Below, piece by piece: positions 1-6,051 of a stretch of 7,212 nt of DNA. The first letter of the stretch is position 1. Each line of letters begins with the position of its first letter. A program made the translations under genes and the position numbers. Origin of the DNA: Planctomycetota bacterium (GTDB taxonomy: Bacteria > Planctomycetota > Planctomycetia > Planctomycetales > Planctomycetaceae); the NCBI GenBank assembly GCA_024278285.1, contig JAJRTM010000813.1, positions 1 to 7,212 of the forward strand, in the 5' to 3' direction. Below the pieces are notes generated by a model that searched no databases, was not told the origin of the DNA, and saw nothing but the letters and a program-made list of their open reading frames with translations.

Positions 1-1651
1 AAGAAGAAATAAACGCGGTGGTCCCCAATGCGTAAAGTCCAACGAGGAACCAGTCGCCCGGTCGGCTGGAACTCCACTGCAAGAAGTATTTGCCTGAAAA
101 GAATTCTGCAATCCCGGCAAGCGATTTCAAAAATAACGAAGCAGGAATTGCGATCCATGAAGCGAGTGTTGACGAGATCATCCCTGCCATCCCCAACAGA
201 ATGAGCAGCATCAAACTGAATGCAAGAAATGGCATCGAAATAATTGTTGCAGGAATACCTGTCAGCGTGACACGGTCAAAAGAGTTTGTCAAAAGCGGTA
301 TCGCAATAACGGTAATTGCCAGCGAAATGACGAACGATTGCCAAAATAGTTTCTTTGAATAGCGAATCAGATATCTGATTGTCGAAGCGAACGAAACAGT
401 ATCTTCGTGGGAATCATCAAGAGCGAACGTTTCAGAAAACAGATCGGGCAATAATTGCCAAAGCCCGTAAATACCAAACATCGCCAGAAAAGAGAGTTGC
501 GTCCCGCGATCAAACAACCAGGCCGGGTTAGCGATTAAAATGAGCCCAGCAGCCAGACTTAAACTTTGCAGAAATCCTACGTTTCGTTGTATCGCCCAGC
601 CGGCAATGAAAACGATGCCGATCAGCCAGGCACGCAACACCGGCGGTCGCAATTCCGCCATGATCAGACAAAACGTGATACCCGCCAGCAAGAAAAGAAG
701 CAACGATCGCTGTGATAAATTGAGCAAACGGCCGAGTAACAAGCAAAGCCAGCCAATCAAACCGACATGCAGACCGGAAATGGAAAGCAGGTGCATCAAA
801 CCGCTGCGACGGAATGACATCGTTACCTGATCGTCAAGAGAATGTCTTTCTCCCAGAAGTAACGCATTCGCAATTCCTGCTGAATCTTCTCCCAAATAAC
901 GCGAATAAACCGAGCGAACCGCCCGGCGAAAATTTTGTTGTGGGCGGATGACAAAATGAGCCCAACTCCACGATGCAGAGGAGAGTTTCTGCACCGCTTC
1001 CGGCGACGAGCAGAAAACGCTTGCTCGAATTCCGCGTTGACGCATTAACTGTGAAAAATCAAACCCGGCTGAGTTCAAGGCAGGTGATAAAGATCGCAAT
1101 TTGCCAATGACAGAAACGGTATCTCCCGGTCGCAGGAAAGTGGCATCGCCTGAAATGGTGAGAAGAATCTTTCCACTCACTACGGTGCTGCCCTGATGTT
1201 GAATCAGCCGTAATGCCCGCGCGGTGCATCGCGTTTTATCTTCTTTTCGCCAGGCTGAAGTGTAGTGAGGAGATTTGTTAATCAGAAAAACCGGTTCCGA
1301 TTCGATTCGTGCAATCAGTCGAACGGGAGTCGATTCTCTTTCTGCAAACCGAATCAGCGTCTCGGGCGAAGTTGTGTTCCACTGCAGATGATGAATCGTG
1401 CCTCCGCATGAAAGCAGTAAAGCGAATAAAGCTGGTAACGACCACTTTTGAAAGTTCCTGCCAAGCCCAAACAGGCAACTCCAAAACAACAGGCAAAGCA
1501 AGCCAACACAAATCCAGATACCCAGCGAGAAGCCGCTATTTGCATCGCTAAAATGTCGATCAAATAAAATCCCGCAGGCAAACGCAATCACACAAAAAAA
1601 TGCTGGCTGTCGGTGAGCGGTAACCGACTTTTTTTGAGATTTGCTCAGCAT
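1..1651 (-). CDS. comEC: ComEC/Rec2-family competence protein (DNA-uptake channel), N-terminal 550 residues, C-terminus off the left edge
   Basis: An open frame with no stop runs from ATG 1651 to the left edge. The codon just before this ATG is an in-frame TGA (1655-1657 region), so the start cannot lie further upstream. ComEC forms the inner-membrane channel that passes single-stranded DNA into the cytoplasm during natural transformation. The N-terminus has hydrophobic segments at about residues 17-30, 42-64 and 71-84. A soluble DUF4131/OB-like part follows at about 95-225 and contains a PGDTVSVIGKL strand. The Competence domain starts near residue 250. Its hallmarks are ALLLGERHSL (264-272), HLLSISGLHVG (287-297), a PPVLRAWL segment (336-343) and a QLSFLAMFGIYGL segment (385-397). 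More membrane helices follow at about 440-455 and 465-500. The C-terminal metallo-beta-lactamase-like part, if present, is outside the window. No Shine-Dalgarno is visible, and a terminator for the preceding gene ends 22 nt upstream. The family call is firm; active competence is inference. Confidence 0.93.
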   Translation of the reverse strand, partial: MLSKSQKKSVTAHRQPAFFCVIAFACGILFDRHFSDANSGFSLGIWICVGLLCLLFWSCLFGLGRNFQKWSLPALFALLLSCGGTIHHLQWNTTSPETLIRFAERESTPVRLIARIESEPVFLINKSPHYTSAWRKEDKTRCTARALRLIQHQGSTVVSGKILLTISGDATFLRPGDTVSVIGKLRSLSPALNSAGFDFSQLMRQRGIRASVFCSSPEAVQKLSSASWSWAHFVIRPQQNFRRAVRSVYSRYLGEDSAGIANALLLGERHSLDDQVTMSFRRSGLMHLLSISGLHVGLIGWLCLLLGRLLNLSQRSLLLFLLAGITFCLIMAELRPPVLRAWLIGIVFIAGWAIQRNVGFLQSLSLAAGLILIANPAWLFDRGTQLSFLAMFGIYGLWQLLPDLFSETFALDDSHEDTVSFASTIRYLIRYSKKLFWQSFVISLAITVIAIPLLTNSFDRVTLTGIPATIISMPFLAFSLMLLILLGMAGMISSTLASWIAIPASLFLKSLAGIAEFFSGKYFLQWSSSRPGDWFLVGLYALGTTAFISS

Positions 1652-1673
1652 GATTCACGTTACCGGGGCGCAT

Positions 1674-1700
1674 AAAGAAAGGGAGATCAAACGATCTCCC
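1674..1700 (-). terminator. Rho-independent terminator after the Cys-rich secreted protein gene
   Basis: Read on the minus strand, a perfect 8-bp stem GGGAGATC / GATCTCCC (arms 1693-1700 and 1681-1688) closes a 4-nt GTTT loop. It is followed directly by the U-rich tract TTTCTTT (1680-1674). It lies 32 bp downstream of the stop codon of the gene at 1733. It also sits just before the comEC start at 1651, so any comEC message started further upstream would have to read through it. Confidence 0.85.
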
Positions 1701-1732
1701 CTTGATTAACCTATGTGCCTGAATGATGCAAG

Positions 1733-2266
1733 TTATGCGTCGTAATTGACAACAATGCGTCCCGTGCGACGAATCATTACATTGACTTCGTATTTACCGA
1801 AATCGTAAATCAATTTGCGTCCGTGGCGTCTCACTTTCACACAAGGTGTTGTGCATGGCGGAACACAAACTTTAATGGTGACACAGGTTGGTTCGCAAGT
1901 TGTACAACCTCTGCTGCGACGTGAGGGAGGCATCGGGACGTCAATTAAATACGAAACCGCACAAGGATGAACCCGGCGTAAATCGCGGTAAACGACATTC
2001 GGATAGAGTTCAACAATTCGCCCCTCGGTATACGGGACAAGAGGCTGATCGAATGATTCGACCGGTCCGTAGGAAGAGGAATGGTCGATCGGCTGCCCGC
2101 CAGGATACGCCTGAAGCGGCATCGGCATCGGTACTGGAGCCACCTCACTTTGAGGGACATAACTTGCCCCTGGCTGTAAAAGCGTAGGACCAGCCGCAAC
2201 AGCAGCTCCCACCAACATGGTAGAAATAGTCAAACAGGCCAATGCAACATTTCGAATTTTCATCAT
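1733..2266 (-). CDS. Secreted Cys-rich small protein, planctomycete type, function unknown
   Basis: A 177-residue protein, counted from ATG 2266. GAGGGAG (2276-2270) precedes two adjacent ATG codons (2266 and 2263), and either fits. A longer in-frame reading from 2299 would put the Shine-Dalgarno inside the gene, so I rejected it. The N-terminus (MMKIRN then a hydrophobic stretch ending in AAVAA) is a Sec signal peptide, probably cleaved near residue 25. The mature part begins with a Pro/Met/Gln-rich low-complexity segment (about 30-65) and has a Tyr/Arg-rich middle. Six cysteines follow in a tight cluster at 121, 124, 128, 134, 138 and 142 (CxxC-x3-C-x5-C-x3-C-x3-C), with one more at 102. 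It ends in a basic, beta-rich tail (YDFGKYEV, then RRTGRIVVNYD). I recall similar exported proteins from planctomycetes but know no function. The cluster could form disulfides in the cell envelope or bind metal; neither is shown. It appears to be its own transcription unit, with a terminator at 1674-1700. Confidence 0.85.
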   Translation of the reverse strand: MMKIRNVALACLTISTMLVGAAVAAGPTLLQPGASYVPQSEVAPVPMPMPLQAYPGGQPIDHSSSYGPVESFDQPLVPYTEGRIVELYPNVVYRDLRRVHPCAVSYLIDVPMPPSRRSRGCTTCEPTCVTIKVCVPPCTTPCVKVRRHGRKLIYDFGKYEVNVMIRRTGRIVVNYDA

Positions 2267-2269
2267 CGA

Positions 2270-2276
2270 CTCCCTC
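2270..2276 (-). promoter_or_regulatory. Shine-Dalgarno of the Cys-rich protein gene
   Basis: GAGGGAG on the minus strand. The GAGG part is 6 nt from ATG 2266 and the GGAG part is 6 nt from ATG 2263, so both tandem start codons are well placed. It decides against the more upstream in-frame ATG at 2299. Confidence 0.75.
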
Positions 2277-2297
2277 ATAATTAAACTAACGTAACCC

Positions 2298-2326
2298 ATT
2301 TTACATACATAAGTTACGACATTTAA
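2298..2326 (-). promoter_or_regulatory. Possible sigma70-like promoter of the Cys-rich protein gene
   Basis: On the minus strand, TAAAAT (2303-2298, five of six matches to TATAAT) lies 17 bp after TTAAAT (2326-2321, only three of six matches to TTGACA). It would give a leader of about 25 nt before ATG 2266. The -10 is good and the -35 is poor, and the surroundings are AT-rich, so chance matches are likely. Confidence 0.3.
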
Positions 2327-2502
2327 GAAAGATTCCCAATTACCCCGATGGATAATTTGAACCCGTTATTCTTGGTTTGTATCACTCTCCAACTCACCTA
2401 TTTCCTCAACTATTAAGTATAGCTGCTAACTAGCCATTGTCCTCCAATTTATTGATAATTTCATAAGAGTTTCCAGATTATTTGTATATTTTAAGGCTTG
2501 AG

Positions 2503-2520
2503 CCGAAGCGGATGCCTCGG
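2503..2520 (-). other. Stem-loop downstream of the PSCyt1 gene, possible 3' end structure
   Basis: In minus-strand RNA, CCGAGGC and GCUUCGG pair over 7 bp (one G-U) around a 4-nt AUCC loop. The same DNA read on the plus strand has an A-C mismatch, so the structure favours minus-strand RNA. It lies about 74 nt downstream of the PSCyt1 stop codon. No clean U-run follows, only CUCAAGCCUUAAAAU, so a standard intrinsic terminator is not established. Confidence 0.3.
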
Positions 2521-2593
2521 TGGAAGATGAAAAATAGAGTAGCGATTCCTGCTGAAAAAAATGAATACTGGTACTTAATTCTTTACATGCCCT

Positions 2594-5026
2594 TCAATCG
2601 ACAAACATGAACGCATTCAAATTTAACGCATACAAGCAAAATAACTTCAACGATTCCTCTTTGGGAAGTTGATGTTTCTGCTGTAAATTCTGTATCAGTT
2701 TCAAACCATCTGCAATTTCTATTTCGCTTGGTTTTCTACAATAAACCAGATGCAAACAACGGGCAACCTGTTTAGTCACGTCAGCTTTTACTTCTTTTCT
2801 TAATCTCGCAGCGAGCAATTCTGCCTGCTGGTTAAGAAAATGCCCGTTAATCATCCCGAGTGCTTGAGAAGGTTGAATCGTGGTAAAACGTGCTTCGCAG
2901 GTGGTGTCGGTATCGGGGAAATCGAAGTTGGAAAGTTCTGGGAGAATCAGCGAGCGTTTAATAAAAATGTAAATGCTCCTGCGATTCTGATCTTCTTGAG
3001 AAGACTTCCCCCAGCCTTCGCCGGGGCGAGATTGTGTGGAAAGAACCTCTTTAGAAACGGCTGGATAAATACTCGGTCCGTAGAGGCGTTTGTTCAACAG
3101 ACCGGATGTCGCCAAGACAGAATCCCGCACTTCTTCCGCAGAAAGTCTTCGCAAATTGAACCGCCAGAACAGATCGTTATTCGGATCCTTCTCCAGAGAT
3201 TCCGGGATCGCGATTGACGACCGCTTGTAAGCATCACTCGTGACAATCAATCGATGTAACCGTTTTATTTTCCAGCCGCCCTGCATGAAATTGTTGGCGA
3301 GCCAGTCAAGAAGTTCGGGATGTGTCGGCGGCACACCAAGTAAACCGAAGTTGTTGGGCGAGCGAACAATGCCACGTCCAAAATGATGCTGCCAAATACG
3401 ATTCGCCATCACCCGGGCAGTCAGTTGATTCTCTTTCGAGGCGATCCAGTTCGCGAGCGCAATTCGCCGTGAAACCGGCTTCCCTGAAGCATCCGTTGCA
3501 GGCAATTTCGGATCAGCCGCCCCGAATAATTCAGGAAACCCAGGCGTTACCACATCACCCGGCACATGCGGATTGCCCCGTAAAAGGATGTGTGTTGGTG
3601 CAGGATTTTGAGAATACTTCGCGACACTGAGAACCGTTTCACGAGCAGGAAGTTTTTTACGTTGGGCGATCAGTTCTTTCTGTCGTTTTTTCAGTGGAAC
3701 ATACGCCTTCCACAGTTTTACATCGAGATACTGCTGAAGTGTTTCAGCCAGCGTTTTTTTTCGTTTGCGTGTTTCTGTTGCCCGTTGATCAGCCGCGGGC
3801 ATTTTGGTGATTCCCTGCTGTTCGATCAAACGCATTTTCGTTTGCAGTTGTTTCAGTTCAGAATCGATCTTCGTATATTGTTCGATCAATTCAGGCGGCG
3901 AAACATCTGTTTGGTTATTTGATATCTGATTGGCTCGCGAACCGTATGACGTCAATTCATCGAAAAAAGAGAGCATGCGATAATAATCAGCATGCGGAAT
4001 CGGATCGATTTTATGCTCATGGCAACGGGCACAATTAAGAGTGAGCCCAAGCACTCCCTGGCCAACCGTGGTGAGGATGCTGTCGAGTTCATCAAAGCGA
4101 GCCAGTTTCGGATCAGCCGGTTCGTCATCCCAAATGCCGAGCCGATAAAAACCGGTCGCGATTATCGTCTCCCGATTTTTATTCTCCAACACATCACCAG
4201 CAAGTTGTTCTCTCAAAAATTGATCGTAAGGTTTGTCATCATTTAACGATTTAATGACATAATCGCGATACTTCCACGCATTCGGTTTCGCACCGTCTCG
4301 CTCGAAACTGTTTGTCTCTGCATAGCGAACCACATCGAGCCAGTGTCTCGCCCAGCGCTCGCCATAATGGGGCGATGCGAGAAGATGATCGACCAGTTTT
4401 TTATACGCATTTTCTGAACGATCAGCAAGAAACTGTTCCACTTCTTCAGGAGTGGGAGGCAAGCCGGTTAAATCGAAATACAATCTGCGAATGAGCACTT
4501 CCCGCTTCGCTGGCGGAGCCGCCTTCACATTATTATTCGTTAGACGCGATTCGATAAACCGATCAATCGGATGATCCGATAAACCTTTTTTAGCAGGAGG
4601 TTCCGCTTTTGCAATTGGCTCGAACGCCCAATGCGAATTGAACTCGGCTCCTTCTGCAATCCATTGTTTAAGGACTGCAATTTCTTTTTCCGTTAGCGGA
4701 TCATGCTCAGCGGGAGGCATTCGTAGATCGAGATCTTTTTCTTCGATACGAACAACCAATTCACTTTGATCAACCTTGCCCGGCACAATCGCCAGCGTCC
4801 CAGAATCAGGTTCTATCAAAGCAGCCTCGCGATTATGCAGCGCCAACCCTGCTTCCTGCTCGCTGGATCCGTGACACGCATAACATTTACGAGCCAATAT
4901 CGGACGAACCTGATTCGCATAATCAATCGATTTATCTTCAGCCGAAACCGTGCAGATAAATACCAGACAAAGCAAGCCCACCTGCCCCGCAGTTTTTAAT
5001 GAATGAGCAAAGCAATCAAAAAGCAT
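2594..5026 (-). CDS. Exported PSCyt1-DUF1549-DUF1553 planctomycete multidomain cytochrome protein
   Basis: 810 residues, full length for this family. A Sec-type hydrophobic segment at about 12-28 suggests export. The planctomycete cytochrome c domain PSCyt1 (about 35-130) has a heme-binding CYACH at 48-52 and an RMPPAEHDPL segment (102-111) that may supply the distal Met103. DUF1549 (about 153-360) contains the family's Trp/Arg-rich RWARHWLDVVRYAET region (224-238) and a second CARCH motif at 332-336. A charged, probably coiled-coil linker spans about 383-460. DUF1553 (about 513-775) has the recognisable NRIWQHHFGRGIVRSPNNFG segment (542-561). These proteins are abundant in planctomycetes, usually encoded beside a DUF1501 protein, and have been discussed in connection with polysaccharide degradation, but no reaction is established. 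No DUF1501 gene is adjacent here. ATG 5026 is preceded by AAGG at 9 nt, which overlaps a 16-bp palindrome. Confidence 0.95.
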   Translation of the reverse strand: MLFDCFAHSLKTAGQVGLLCLVFICTVSAEDKSIDYANQVRPILARKCYACHGSSEQEAGLALHNREAALIEPDSGTLAIVPGKVDQSELVVRIEEKDLDLRMPPAEHDPLTEKEIAVLKQWIAEGAEFNSHWAFEPIAKAEPPAKKGLSDHPIDRFIESRLTNNNVKAAPPAKREVLIRRLYFDLTGLPPTPEEVEQFLADRSENAYKKLVDHLLASPHYGERWARHWLDVVRYAETNSFERDGAKPNAWKYRDYVIKSLNDDKPYDQFLREQLAGDVLENKNRETIIATGFYRLGIWDDEPADPKLARFDELDSILTTVGQGVLGLTLNCARCHEHKIDPIPHADYYRMLSFFDELTSYGSRANQISNNQTDVSPPELIEQYTKIDSELKQLQTKMRLIEQQGITKMPAADQRATETRKRKKTLAETLQQYLDVKLWKAYVPLKKRQKELIAQRKKLPARETVLSVAKYSQNPAPTHILLRGNPHVPGDVVTPGFPELFGAADPKLPATDASGKPVSRRIALANWIASKENQLTARVMANRIWQHHFGRGIVRSPNNFGLLGVPPTHPELLDWLANNFMQGGWKIKRLHRLIVTSDAYKRSSIAIPESLEKDPNNDLFWRFNLRRLSAEEVRDSVLATSGLLNKRLYGPSIYPAVSKEVLSTQSRPGEGWGKSSQEDQNRRSIYIFIKRSLILPELSNFDFPDTDTTCEARFTTIQPSQALGMINGHFLNQQAELLAARLRKEVKADVTKQVARCLHLVYCRKPSEIEIADGLKLIQNLQQKHQLPKEESLKLFCLYALNLNAFMFVD

Positions 5027-5037
5027 ACCGAATTACC

Positions 5038-5053
5038 TTGAATCGCGATTCAA
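5038..5053. promoter_or_regulatory. Perfect 16-bp palindrome at the PSCyt1 gene start, operator-like
   Basis: TTGAATCG directly followed by CGATTCAA, a gapless perfect dyad. Its inner end is 11 bp from the ATG at 5026. On the minus strand its last CAA runs straight into the AGG of the probable Shine-Dalgarno. The size and symmetry fit a dimeric repressor site. With no spacer, an RNA hairpin is less likely, although partial pairing could still involve the ribosome site. Which regulator would bind is unknown. Confidence 0.45.
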
Positions 5054-5095
5054 ATGAAATCGAAACGATATTCACGTGAGGATTTTGTGGAAGGA

Positions 5096-5309
5096 AAACA
5101 TCTTCAATAAAACAGCGGCGAAGACTTCTCTACACCAACAAACCAATTATGACTGATCTCACAAGAAAGGCAACAGAATTCGTAGTTGGTGTCTGTGAAT
5201 CAATTGTTTGAGGCTTGGAAAACGGTGTGGAAATCGTGTAATCCCCTTGAAGTTGTTTGTGATTTTACTAAAACCACGGTTTTATTCACAAAAATATAAA
5301 CATCTTCAA
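5096..5309 (+). repeat. 12-bp direct repeat AAACATCTTCAA (5096-5107 and 5298-5309)
   Basis: Two identical copies in the same orientation, 202 bp apart. The right copy overlaps the 3' arm of the transposase leader hairpin. A matching 12-mer within 300 bp is unlikely by chance but possible. It could be a trace of a duplication in the leader, and it does not flank the transposase gene as a target-site duplication would. Confidence 0.35.
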
Positions 5310-5314
5310 GGGGG
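5243..5314 (+). promoter_or_regulatory. Nested inverted-repeat leader that would sequester the transposase ribosome-binding site
   Basis: Three sets of arms nest around one centre. The outer pair is CCCCTTGAAG (5243-5252) with CTTCAAGGGG (5304-5313), 10 bp perfect plus a further U-G pair. The middle pair is TTTGTGA (5256-5262) with TCACAAA (5286-5292). The inner pair is TAAAACC (5269-5275) with GGTTTTA (5278-5284). The 3' outer arm contains the Shine-Dalgarno AAGGGGGA (5308-5315), 4 nt before ATG 5320. A transcript entering from outside the element would fold and hide the ribosome site. A transcript starting within the structure would lack the 5' arm and be translated. This matches a known protective logic of insertion sequences such as IS10 and IS50; applying it here is inference. 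Confidence 0.7.
5257..5285 (+). promoter_or_regulatory. Weak candidate internal promoter of the transposase gene
   Basis: TTGTGA (5257-5262) and TTTTAT (5280-5285) are 17 bp apart, each matching four of six consensus bases. Transcription would begin near 5292, after the 5' outer arm of the leader hairpin, so the Shine-Dalgarno would be free. Another -10-like TATAAA lies at 5295-5300 but has no -35 at a suitable distance. Confidence 0.3.
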
Positions 5315-5319
5315 AAATC

Positions 5320-6015
5320 ATGAGAAAAGCTTATTTCACGCAACTTCAATTCGATTCTGTTGCGATCAGCGATGTGCAACTGAATCTTAATTGCCGCGAT
5401 GAAATCATCCCGATTTTACGAGGGCTTCAGGAAGTTTACAAGCAACCGGAACTGCGTGACGAGATTCTTCAGCTGATTGCCAGTGATGTCAATGCAGAGA
5501 GCAGGGATGATGTCGGACGAGAAGGATTTGATTACTGGCAAATTCTGGTCATGACTATTGTTCGCCATGGTTGCAATCACGATTACGACAAGCTGCAAGA
5601 CCTCTGCGAACAGCATTGCACGCTGCGGCACATGCTGAGTATTGGCGACTGGAATAATAAAACCTCTTTCCACCATCTGCGAATTCACGATAACCTCACT
5701 CTGGTGATGCCAGCTACTATCGAGAAAATCAATCATCTGATTGTTGCCTACGGTCATGAGTTGGTGCCGCAGGCGGTGGAAAAAGTGCGGGCGGATTCGT
5801 TTGTTGTCGAAACCGATATTCATTATTCCACGCAAAGCAGTCTGATCGCAGGTGGATTACGAAAAGTGATTCCTGTCATACAAAGGCTGGCTCAATCGCT
5901 GGGACTGAGCGACTGGCGGCAGTCGGATTGTTTTTTGAGCCAGATTAAAAGTCTGAATCGCGCGATCAATCGCATCGCCTCCAAGAACCAGCGAAAGGCT
6001 ACAAAAAGAAAGTGA
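5320..6015 (+). CDS. Truncated ISNCY-like transposase (N-terminal half only), insertion-sequence remnant
   Basis: 231 residues from ATG 5320 with a strong Shine-Dalgarno. The start MRKAYFTQLQF, the segment DYWQILVMTIVRHGCNHDYDKLQDL (71-95) and the segment VRADSFVVETDIHY (156-169) match my recollection of planctomycete transposases labelled ISNCY family, which I recall as roughly 450-500 residues. Asp159 (less likely Asp166) is a good candidate for the first acidic residue of the DDE catalytic triad. A Lys/Arg-rich stretch follows (about 209-231) and then a stop, so the second Asp and the Glu of the catalytic core are missing. Only 36 bp lie between its stop and the convergent hydrolase stop at 6052, so there is no room for the other half. 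A -1 frame continues only about ten codons. The product cannot be an active transposase by itself; a regulatory role for the N-terminal fragment is possible but unsupported. Confidence 0.8.
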   Translation: MRKAYFTQLQFDSVAISDVQLNLNCRDEIIPILRGLQEVYKQPELRDEILQLIASDVNAESRDDVGREGFDYWQILVMTIVRHGCNHDYDKLQDLCEQHCTLRHMLSIGDWNNKTSFHHLRIHDNLTLVMPATIEKINHLIVAYGHELVPQAVEKVRADSFVVETDIHYSTQSSLIAGGLRKVIPVIQRLAQSLGLSDWRQSDCFLSQIKSLNRAINRIASKNQRKATKRK

Positions 6016-6026
6016 TTCATCCCGCC

Positions 6027-6049
6027 TTTTTGCAATAATGACGCAAAAA
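6027..6049. terminator. Weak bidirectional stem-loop between convergent genes
   Basis: TTTTTGC (6027-6033) and GCAAAAA (6043-6049) pair over 7 bp around a 9-nt loop. Since the arms are T- and A-runs, both directions end in a U-rich 3' arm. It sits between the stop codons at 6015 and 6052. The stem has only two G-C pairs, so it is a poor terminator if it works at all. Confidence 0.35.
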
Positions 6050-6051
6050 AA

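Larger units (their letters stand above)
2267..2593. other. AT-rich intergenic region between two same-strand genes
   Basis: 327 bp with no credible coding frame on either strand and no tRNA- or rRNA-like structure. It separates the PSCyt1 gene's stop from the Cys-rich gene's start, both on the minus strand. The left end carries the Shine-Dalgarno and the possible promoter of the Cys-rich gene, and the right part carries one stem-loop (2503-2520). The rest, about 2330-2500, is plain AT-rich DNA in which I see nothing specific. Confidence 0.6.
5027..5319. other. Divergent intergenic region between the PSCyt1 gene and the transposase remnant
   Basis: 293 bp separating genes that point away from each other. 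It holds, from the left, the PSCyt1 Shine-Dalgarno with its palindrome (5038-5053), an unexplained stretch (about 5054-5240), and the structured transposase leader (5243-5314). The left end of the insertion element should lie in the unexplained stretch or at about 5200-5243, but I cannot define a terminal inverted repeat because the other end is lost. Confidence 0.6.

Noticed and set aside
2264..2299. Upstream in-frame ATG at 2299 as the start of the Cys-rich protein
   Set aside because: It has no ribosome site of its own, it would put the GAGGGAG sequence inside the gene, and it would place extra residues before a standard signal peptide.
2510..2535. GGATGCCTCGGTGGAAGATGAA resembling the beginning of 23S rRNA (split here: GGATGCCTCGG, then TGGAAGATGAA)
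   Set aside because: The resemblance is limited to a few bases and no rRNA sequence follows on either strand.
2840..3922. Plus-strand open frames within the PSCyt1 gene (for example 2840-3217, 3322-3630, 3590-3922)
   Set aside because: They are antisense to a clearly recognised protein and show no motifs or ribosome sites of their own.
5132..5192. ACACCAAC (5132-5139) and GTTGGTGT (5185-5192) as insertion-element terminal repeats
   Set aside because: They are only 8 bp long and 45 bp apart on the same side of the transposase gene, so they cannot be the two ends of the element.
5149..5211. A 20-codon plus-strand frame starting ATG ACT GAT in the divergent spacer
   Set aside because: It has no Shine-Dalgarno, no recognisable content and is of a length expected by chance.
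5995..6036. Programmed -1 frameshift at the A-rich end of the left transposase
   Set aside because: The slippery-looking A5-G-A3 tract leads only to about ten codons before a stop at about 6036, with no catalytic remainder, so truncation explains it better.
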